Positions 51,162 to 57,134 of a DNA stretch of 57,134 nt are shown in pieces. The notes under the pieces were generated by a model. It was not told where the DNA came from, searched no databases, and worked only from the letters and a program-made list of their open reading frames with translations. A program made the position numbers and the translations under genes. Source of the stretch: Bacteroidales bacterium UBA6207 (GTDB taxonomy: Bacteria > Bacteroidota > Bacteroidia > Bacteroidales > F082); the NCBI GenBank assembly GCA_002421995.1, contig DISP01000088.1, positions 1-57,134 on the forward strand, read 5' to 3'. Every line of letters begins with the position of its first letter. Positions within the stretch are counted from its first letter, which is position 1.

Positions 51162-52838
51162 GTGTCAGACGATAAAAAAATCATTTTCTCGATGGTAGGA
51201 GTGAGCAAAATTGTGCCGCCAAACCGTCAAATTATTAAGGACATATACCTGTCGTTTTTTTATGGTGCAAAAATTGGCATCATTGGCTTGAACGGTTCAG
51301 GAAAGTCAACGTTAATGCGCATTATTGCCGGTAAAGAAAAATCATTTCAGGGTGAGGTGGTTTTTTCACCGGGCTATAGTGTTGGAATGCTCGATCAGGA
51401 GCCTGATCTTGATCCCAACAAAACAGTTAAACAAATCGTTGAAGAAGGCGTTCAGGATGTGGTTGATCTTTTAAAGAAATATGAAGAGGTCAACAACAAG
51501 TTCATGGAGCCGATGAGCGATGATGAGATGAATAAACTCATCGAAGAACAGGGAAGGCTCACCGATCTGATTGAACAAAAAGATGCCTGGGAATTAGACA
51601 GCAAGCTCGAACGTGCCATGGATGCGCTTCGTTGTCCGGATGGCGACACAGCAGTTTCGGTGCTTTCCGGTGGTGAACGCCGTCGCGTTGCGCTTTGTCG
51701 TTTGCTTTTAAGCGAGCCGGATATCCTACTGCTCGACGAACCAACCAATCACCTTGATGCTGAATCAGTTGAATGGCTCGAAATGCACTTGCAACAGTAC
51801 AAAGGAACGGTGATTGCCATCACCCACGATCGTTATTTCCTCGACCATGTTGCCGGTTGGATTCTTGAGCTGGACCGTGGCGAAGGCATTCCTTATAAAG
51901 GAAATTACACCTCGTGGCTCGAACAGAAATCGAAACGCCTCGAAATGGAAGAGAAAACCGAAAGCCGTCGTCGGAAAACCCTCGAAAGAGAGCTTGAATG
52001 GGTGCGTATGGCTCCAAAAGCCCGTCATGCCAAGTCGAAAGCGCGCCTCAGCTCATACGAAAAACTCCTCAACGAGGACACCAAACAAAAAGAAGAACGC
52101 CTGGAGTTGTACATCCCAGATGGACCGCGCCTCGGCAACAAAGTGATTGAGTGCAACAACGTTACCAAAGCTTTTGGCGACAGAATACTCTTCGAGAATC
52201 TCAGCTTCAGCCTTCCTCCGGCCGGAATTGTGGGCGTGATTGGTCCCAATGGCGCTGGTAAAACAACACTTTTCAGAATGATTATGGGATTGGAAAAACC
52301 TGATGCCGGAAGTTTTGAAGTGGGCGAGACTGTGAAAATAGGCTATGTGGATCAGGCACACGAAGAAATAGATCCAGACAAAACTGTTTTTGAAGTCATT
52401 TCCGGCGGACATGATGAGTTGCGGCTCGGAAACCGAACCATCAATTCGAGAGCCTATGTGGCACGATTTAATTTTCAGGGCAACGACCAGGGAAAAAAAG
52501 CAGGGATACTTTCCGGCGGTGAGCGCAACAGAATGCACCTTGCCATGACCCTCAAACAAGAAGCCAATGTGCTTCTGCTTGATGAGCCCAGCAACGATAT
52601 TGACGTGAACACACTCCGCGCATTGGAAGAAGGTGTTGAGAATTTTGCCGGTTGCGCCGTTGTCATCTCGCACGACCGCTGGTTTCTCGACAGGATTGCA
52701 ACACATATTCTGGCCTTTGAAGGCGATTCACAAGTCTATTTCTTCGAGGGCAGCTACACCGAATATGAAGAAAACAAGCGCAAACGGCTTGGAAATGCCG
52801 GCCCAACACGTATTCGCTACAAAAAACTAATGTCCTGA
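51162..52838 (+). CDS. ettA: energy-dependent translational throttle protein EttA (ABC-F)
   Basis: ABC-F ATPase that gates ribosome entry into elongation according to ATP/ADP. 558 aa, GTG start. Two ABC domains: Walker A GLNGSGKSTLMR and signature LSGGERRRVAL with LLDEPTNHLDAESVEWLE in the first; GPNGAGKTTLFRM and LSGGERNRMHL with LLDEPSNDIDVNTLRALEE in the second. The linker (about 250-310) carries the tRNA-interaction motif region rich in Lys/Arg (RRRKTLERELEWVRMAPKAR). No membrane domain. Its own promoter lies upstream. Confidence 0.96.
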   Translation: MSDDKKIIFSMVGVSKIVPPNRQIIKDIYLSFFYGAKIGIIGLNGSGKSTLMRIIAGKEKSFQGEVVFSPGYSVGMLDQEPDLDPNKTVKQIVEEGVQDVVDLLKKYEEVNNKFMEPMSDDEMNKLIEEQGRLTDLIEQKDAWELDSKLERAMDALRCPDGDTAVSVLSGGERRRVALCRLLLSEPDILLLDEPTNHLDAESVEWLEMHLQQYKGTVIAITHDRYFLDHVAGWILELDRGEGIPYKGNYTSWLEQKSKRLEMEEKTESRRRKTLERELEWVRMAPKARHAKSKARLSSYEKLLNEDTKQKEERLELYIPDGPRLGNKVIECNNVTKAFGDRILFENLSFSLPPAGIVGVIGPNGAGKTTLFRMIMGLEKPDAGSFEVGETVKIGYVDQAHEEIDPDKTVFEVISGGHDELRLGNRTINSRAYVARFNFQGNDQGKKAGILSGGERNRMHLAMTLKQEANVLLLDEPSNDIDVNTLRALEEGVENFAGCAVVISHDRWFLDRIATHILAFEGDSQVYFFEGSYTEYEENKRKRLGNAGPTRIRYKKLMS

Positions 52839-52863
52839 CTTTGATTCAAACAAACTAGAATTG

Positions 52864-53334
52864 ATGATCAAAATCAACGAAGCGTTTATTTCGCCGGTAT
52901 CAGACCAGGCAAAGAATTCGGCCAGAAGAAGGAAAAACTTTAATTTCCATCAATCGGATGCTGAGACCATGCACCGAATGCTCAACGCTATGGAGCCAGA
53001 TACATATATTCAGCCCCACAAGCATGAGTTGCCTGATAAAGTGGAAGCTTTTTTTTGTTTGCGGGGTCGTTTGCTCGTTGTCGAATACAATGATGACGGT
53101 ATAATACGCGATCACATTGTGTTGGATCCGCAAACCGGAAACTTTGGCTGTGAGATTCCGGCTCGCACCTGGCACAGCATCATCAGCCTCGAAAATGGTT
53201 CGGTTGCATATGAAGTAAAAGATGGACCGTATGATCCTGCCGTGGACAAGCATTTTGCTAACTGGGCACCGCGCGAGGGTGATGATGATGCCTTGTCATA
53301 CAACAGAAAAATTCTTGAATACCTGGGGTTGTAA
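52864..53334 (+). CDS. WbuC-family cupin metalloprotein
   Basis: 156-aa single-domain cupin of the WbuC family. Metal ligands are probably H52 and H54 in YIQPHKHELPDKVE, with E61 and a later His in ARTWHSI. The family is often found in O-antigen clusters, but its enzymatic role is not established. It lies 25 bases after ettA and may be cotranscribed. A bidirectional terminator follows. The ATG at 52864 is one codon inside the upstream TTG. Confidence 0.82.
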   Translation: MIKINEAFISPVSDQAKNSARRRKNFNFHQSDAETMHRMLNAMEPDTYIQPHKHELPDKVEAFFCLRGRLLVVEYNDDGIIRDHIVLDPQTGNFGCEIPARTWHSIISLENGSVAYEVKDGPYDPAVDKHFANWAPREGDDDALSYNRKILEYLGL

Positions 53335-53341
53335 AAATGAC

Positions 53342-53382
53342 AAAAAAAACGCTGAAGGACATTGCATCTCAGCGTTTTTTTT
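53342..53382. terminator. bidirectional terminator between cupin gene and nhaD-like gene
   Basis: AAAAAAAACGCTGA (53342-53355) and TCAGCGTTTTTTTT (53369-53382), 14-bp stem with a 13-nt loop. Confidence 0.92.
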
Positions 53383-53400
53383 GATTTTATGAAAATGCTT

Positions 53401-54702
53401 TTACAAAAACAGCAGTTGTGCCAAAATGTAAACCGGCAACAAAACCACGATCGAAAACTTGAAAATATAACCAAAGAAACTTGGCATCGAAATTCCATTC
53501 TCCTCAGCAATGGCTTTCACCATGAAGTTAGGGCCATTTCCAATGTAAGTCATTGAACCAAAGAAAACTGCTCCTACCGAAATGGCAGCAAGAATTTCCT
53601 CTGGAATTCCAGCAACCAGTCCGGTTGCACCTTCGCTTACCATTCCAAGAGCCAGATTATGAAAAGCCAGCGCGGTTGGTGCATTGTCAAGGAAAGAACT
53701 TAAACTTCCAGCTGCATAATAAAACATGGCCACTGAGTCGATTCCCAAAGTAGCGGCATTGTCACGTAACCATAGCAATGCTGGCAGCATTGTTACGAAA
53801 ATACCTAAAAACAAAAATGCAACCTCAATAATAGGAGTCCAGGTAAACTTATTGTCCTTACGTAGCATTTGTGGTGTGAAATATAATGACATACCTGCAA
53901 ACGAAAGCATCACAGCCTCGCGAATAAAACCAAAATAGTGGTTGTCATGAATAAAGTGAAGGTAGTTCTCGTTTAAAAAAGCAACAGATAAAACAATTCC
54001 AATTAGAAAGATAAAATTGTAAGTTCCTGATAAACTGAGTTTTTCTATTTGAGTGTGATCTTTTTCAACATTTATAACCGGTTCTTTTTTATGGTAATAA
54101 GTATCAAAAGCGAAATAAATGGCCAATAAAAGTCCGTTCACAAAAGCCCACTCTTTGGTGAGGTGGAAAAACCACTCAAACGGTGCACCACGCAGATACA
54201 GAAGGAACAATGGCGGGTCGCCGAGTGGGGTGAGCAAGCCACCCGCGTTGGCAACTATGGCAATGAAAAACAAAATTGTATGAACCTTGTATTTTCGCTC
54301 CGAATTGGTTTTGATCACCGGACGAATCAGCAACATGGCAGCACCTGTGGTTCCCATAAAAGATGCTAGCACTGCTCCGATACCTAAAAACAAAGTGTTG
54401 ATGGCAGGCTTTGCTTCAATATCACCTTTGAGCTGGATACCGCCTGTGATAACAAACAACGAACCAAGAAGTACAATGAATGGTACATAGTCAAAGATCA
54501 TCTGGTGCATCAAATCATGGGTGAGACCCAGCGAAATCAGATAAATAGCTGTGGGTAAGCCGAGTGCGAGGCTGACAATAAGCTTGTTTTTGTTTTCTTC
54601 CCACCAATGGTTGAAAAAAAGTGGCCCGATGGCAATAAACAACAACATAATCGCAAAGGGAATCGAAGCCCAGAGCGGAATAACAACATGCGAATGTTCC
54701 AT
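53401..54702 (-). CDS. NhaD/CitMHS-like sodium:proton antiporter
   Basis: 433-aa inner-membrane ion transporter of the IT superfamily (NhaD/ArsB/citrate-like), about twelve hydrophobic segments. Signature stretches: FVITGGIQLKGDIEAKPAINTLFLGIGAVLASFMGTTGAAMLLIRPVI, IVANAGGLLTPLGDPPLFL, and DNAPTALAFHNLALG; the last two are the paired discontinuous helices that hold the ion site. Na+/H+ exchange is the usual activity of the close family; other carboxylate or cation use is not excluded. Confidence 0.85.
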   Translation of the reverse strand: MEHSHVVIPLWASIPFAIMLLFIAIGPLFFNHWWEENKNKLIVSLALGLPTAIYLISLGLTHDLMHQMIFDYVPFIVLLGSLFVITGGIQLKGDIEAKPAINTLFLGIGAVLASFMGTTGAAMLLIRPVIKTNSERKYKVHTILFFIAIVANAGGLLTPLGDPPLFLLYLRGAPFEWFFHLTKEWAFVNGLLLAIYFAFDTYYHKKEPVINVEKDHTQIEKLSLSGTYNFIFLIGIVLSVAFLNENYLHFIHDNHYFGFIREAVMLSFAGMSLYFTPQMLRKDNKFTWTPIIEVAFLFLGIFVTMLPALLWLRDNAATLGIDSVAMFYYAAGSLSSFLDNAPTALAFHNLALGMVSEGATGLVAGIPEEILAAISVGAVFFGSMTYIGNGPNFMVKAIAEENGISMPSFFGYIFKFSIVVLLPVYILAQLLFL

Positions 54703-54728
54703 ATGCTAAATTTTAAAAATAACGATCG

Positions 54729-54756
54729 CAAAGGTAGTATTCCAATCATTTTCAAA
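54729..54756 (-). promoter_or_regulatory. nhaD-like gene promoter
   Basis: TACCTTTG (54729-54736) with TTTG (54753-54756), spacer 16 nt, minus strand. Confidence 0.5.
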
Positions 54757-54847
54757 AGAAAGGATTTTTTATTTAGATGCATTCTTAATTATTTGTTTAT
54801 ACCGAGACACATAACATAGTCGCATCACGGCACTTAAAACATTTGAG

Positions 54848-54855
54848 TATTTTTG
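54848..54855 (+). promoter_or_regulatory. hisS -7 box
   Basis: TATTTTTG, 19 nt upstream of the hisS ATG; predicted leader of about 13 nt. Confidence 0.55.
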
Positions 54856-54874
54856 TACCCGAAATTATCACACA

Positions 54875-56248
54875 ATGGCTCAGAAACCTTCAATCCCCAA
54901 AGGAACCCGCGACTTCGGCCCACAACAGATGACCCGCAGAAATTATATCTTCGATTCTATCAAAAATGTTTTCCAACGCTATGGATACCAGCCTATTGAA
55001 ACTCCGGCGATGGAACAACTCTCAACACTTCTGGGCAAATATGGCGAAGAAGGCGACAAATTGCTGTTCCGCATTTTGAACTCTGGCGATTTTCTCTCGG
55101 AAGTAGAAACCGGAGCCGCAAAATTTGAAAGTTCGGCCTTGCTTCCCTTCATCGCCGAAAAAGGTTTGCGCTATGACCTCACAGTGCCTTTTGCGCGTTT
55201 TGTGGTTCAATACCGAAACGACATTGTTTTCCCGTTTAAGCGCTATCAAATGCAGCCTGTTTGGAGGGCCGACAGACCTCAAAGGGGACGCTACCGCGAG
55301 TTTTACCAATGCGATGTGGATGTAGTGGGCAGCGATTCTTTGCTTAACGAAGCCGAATTAGTTCAGATCGTCAATGATGTGTTTGGGAAGCTGGGAATCA
55401 GGGTTGTTGTGAAAATAAACAATAGAAAAATCCTGGCCGGCATCGCCTCTTACATTGGAAACCCCGATAGCCTTACCGACATCACCGTGGCGATTGACAA
55501 ACTCGACAAAATTGGAATTGAAAACGTGAATGCCGAACTGGCTCTCAAAGGATTAAGCCCCGAAGCCATCGAAAAACTTCAACCTGTGCTTTATATGGAT
55601 GGCGACAGCCACTCCAAACTGGACAAGATGGCTACTTTACTTCATGCGGATGAAACAGGTGCAAAGGGAATTCAGGAGATGCGTACCTTGTTTGCGTATC
55701 TTGATAATATGGGGCTTGATTTGAATTATGAGCTTGATCTAACGCTTGCCAGAGGACTCAACTATTATACCGGGGCAATTTTTGAAGTAAAAGCCCTCGA
55801 TGTTCAAATGGGAAGCATTTGTGGTGGTGGTCGTTATGACGATCTCACAGGAATTTTCGGAATGCCGGATGTCTCGGGCGTTGGAATCAGTTTTGGTGCC
55901 GATCGCATTTATGATGTGCTTACCGAGCTCGGTCTTTTCCCAGCCAGCTCCACCCAATCAACATTTCTTCTTTTCGTAAATTTTGGTCCCAAAGAAGAAG
56001 CTTTTTGTCTGCCATTGTTAAAAACAATCAGACAAGCCGGTATCAATGCCGAAATTTTTCCCGAAGCCGACAAAATGAAGAAACAAATGAAGTATGCCGA
56101 TCAAAAAGACATACCTTATGTTGCTTTAGTTGGTGAAAACGAAATGCTTCAAGGCAAAGTTACCATCAAAAACATGAAAACCGGAGCGCAGCAAACAGTT
56201 GATGCAACTGCGCTGGCTGATTATCTTCAATCGCTTTCAAACCTTTGA
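54875..56248 (+). CDS. hisS: histidine-tRNA ligase
   Basis: Class II aminoacyl-tRNA synthetase, 457 aa. Motif 1 around YGYQPIETPAMEQ, motif 2 QMQPVWRADRPQRGRYREFYQCDVDVVG, the histidine-specific LARGLNYYTGAIFEV, and motif 3 near GVGISFGADRIYDVL. The C-terminal anticodon-binding domain (about 365-457) starts TFLLFVNFGPKEEAF. Own promoter; hutH follows 137 bases later on the same strand. Confidence 0.97.
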   Translation: MAQKPSIPKGTRDFGPQQMTRRNYIFDSIKNVFQRYGYQPIETPAMEQLSTLLGKYGEEGDKLLFRILNSGDFLSEVETGAAKFESSALLPFIAEKGLRYDLTVPFARFVVQYRNDIVFPFKRYQMQPVWRADRPQRGRYREFYQCDVDVVGSDSLLNEAELVQIVNDVFGKLGIRVVVKINNRKILAGIASYIGNPDSLTDITVAIDKLDKIGIENVNAELALKGLSPEAIEKLQPVLYMDGDSHSKLDKMATLLHADETGAKGIQEMRTLFAYLDNMGLDLNYELDLTLARGLNYYTGAIFEVKALDVQMGSICGGGRYDDLTGIFGMPDVSGVGISFGADRIYDVLTELGLFPASSTQSTFLLFVNFGPKEEAFCLPLLKTIRQAGINAEIFPEADKMKKQMKYADQKDIPYVALVGENEMLQGKVTIKNMKTGAQQTVDATALADYLQSLSNL

Positions 56249-56385
56249 TTTCATGCTGTGGATCATTCATTTCCTTATAAAAGTAAACCGCACTTCGCTG
56301 TTCGTTTGATTTTTTTAACTGTCAGAAGCCAAGCTTCTTCCGTCTTGCTTTAAAAGTCAATCCATGTTTACTTATCTTTTATTGA

Positions 56386-57134
56386 ATGAAAATCCACTAT
56401 ATTTCAGATGAAAAACTGACCTTCAAACGCGTTTTCGACATCCTGCGCGAAGGTTATCAGCTTCAACTTTCAACCGAAGCAATTGCGAAAATCGTCAAGT
56501 GCCGCGATTATCTCGACCGTAAAATGCAGGCGCAAACGGCTCCTATCTATGGCATTACAACTGGTTTCGGATCATTGTGTGATACCTCAATTTCCAATGA
56601 CGACCTGGGCACTTTGCAGAAAAACCTGGTTATGTCGCATGCTTGCGGAACCGGCGACAAAGTGCCTGCCGAAATAGTCAGACTTATGCTTTTGTTGAAA
56701 ATCCAAAGTCTGTCCTATGGTCATTCAGGTGTGCAACTTATTACTGTTCAGCGTCTTGTTGACTTTTTTAACCACAACATCCTGCCTGTGGTTTACGAGA
56801 TGGGTTCGTTGGGTGCATCAGGCGATCTCTCGCCTCTGGCACATCTCTCGCTTCCACTTTTAGGTCTAGGCGAGGTGGTTGTTGAAAATGAATGCATCTC
56901 TTCTGCCGAGATGCTCAAAAGATTTGGATGGCAACCCATTGAACTTCAATCGAAAGAAGGTCTGGCGCTATTGAATGGAACACAGTTTATGAGTGCTTAT
57001 GGCGTGTATAGCCTTTTGAAAGTTTTTAGACTTTCGATGCTTGCCGACATCATTTCCGGCATATCGCTCGATGCTTTCGATGGCCGTATTGAACCTTTCT
57101 ACGATGCTGTGCACCAGATCAGACACCATAAAGG
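56386..57134 (+). CDS. hutH: histidine ammonia-lyase (partial)
   Basis: First step of histidine catabolism: histidine to trans-urocanate plus ammonia. 249 residues are visible; the gene runs off the right edge (full length about 500). The MIO electrophile tripeptide A144-S145-G146 is present in GSLGASGDLSPLAHL, and the tyrosine of PIYGITTGFG lies near residue 53. Substrate is assigned from overall similarity; a phenylalanine or tyrosine lyase of the same family cannot be excluded from the part seen. An imperfect -7 box (TATCTTTT) lies about 8 bases upstream. Confidence 0.88.
   Translation, partial: MKIHYISDEKLTFKRVFDILREGYQLQLSTEAIAKIVKCRDYLDRKMQAQTAPIYGITTGFGSLCDTSISNDDLGTLQKNLVMSHACGTGDKVPAEIVRLMLLLKIQSLSYGHSGVQLITVQRLVDFFNHNILPVVYEMGSLGASGDLSPLAHLSLPLLGLGEVVVENECISSAEMLKRFGWQPIELQSKEGLALLNGTQFMSAYGVYSLLKVFRLSMLADIISGISLDAFDGRIEPFYDAVHQIRHHK

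Noticed and set aside
52053..52706. 217-codon minus-strand frame opposite ettA
   Set aside because: It is a shadow of the second ABC domain; no homology, promoter or start context.
1..57134. tRNA, rRNA, CRISPR array, prophage or insertion sequence
   Set aside because: Reading the intergenic gaps showed no cloverleaf-like block with a CCA end, no regularly spaced repeats, no transposase or integrase gene and no terminal repeats.

Overview
The window looks like a chromosomal segment of a free-living, probably anaerobic or facultative member of the Bacteroidota. Three things point that way. Promoters with the phylum's TAnnTTTG -7 box sit just upstream of about half of the genes. Two secreted proteins carry type IX secretion (T9SS) C-terminal sorting domains. 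Several gene families are typical of the phylum (DUF3098, DUF4296, DUF2851, MalQ with two CBM20 domains, nitrilase-NadE fusion). The content is mostly core metabolism and information processing. I see no phage, insertion sequence, CRISPR array, rRNA or tRNA. The genes at both edges are cut (trhO on the left, hutH on the right). LAYOUT. 1-12.5 kb is almost entirely minus-strand: trhO, a DegT-type aminotransferase, gdhA, a DASS anion transporter, a secreted C45-type hydrolase, class II aldolase, and the queA / truB-uppP-DUF3098 string, followed by a LacI-type regulator. 12.6-15.6 kb holds an aldehyde:ferredoxin oxidoreductase-family (tungsten/molybdenum pterin) enzyme facing away from a small ThiF-type E1-like adenylyltransferase, with an information-dense intergenic region. 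15.7-21.7 kb has malQ, two small ORFs (one a zinc-ribbon microprotein), deoC, a T9SS-exported thioredoxin, and two lipoproteins. 21.8-31.1 kb has recQ, metK preceded by a probable SAM-II riboswitch, an MmcQ/YjbR protein, a phosphate-type porin, tatC, an FAD oxidoreductase, and the mrp-nfu iron-sulfur pair. 31.1-39.9 kb has nadE with an outer-membrane protein, an OppC-type permease, dapD, ruvX-def, a lipoprotein, then coiled-coil gene-zapA-6S RNA-rny. 40.1-45.7 kb has a DUF2851 protein, two tandem AGCS (Na+/alanine) symporters with a small secreted protein, and msrB. 45.8-51.0 kb has a TPR sensor kinase with a decayed receiver, an adjacent receiver-kinase, and a glycosyltransferase. 51.1-57.1 kb has ettA, a WbuC-like cupin, an NhaD-type antiporter, hisS and a partial hutH. 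HOW THEY FIT. Amino-acid and nitrogen handling (gdhA, AGCS symporters, dapD, metK, hutH), tRNA modification and charging (trhO, queA, truB, hisS), cofactor assembly (mrp, nfu, nadE, ThiF-like) and envelope functions (uppP, tatC, porins, T9SS cargo) are interleaved in short operons. The most informative non-coding signals are the SAM-II-like leader of metK, the 6S-like RNA after zapA, a -7-box-fused TGTGA/TCACA palindrome shared by the AOR and secreted-thioredoxin promoters, and a TGTCCGATAT-plus-inverted-repeat motif found on either side of the LacI-AOR block. I found no clearly new multi-gene system; the AOR/ThiF-like/LacI neighbourhood is the best candidate for undescribed biology.
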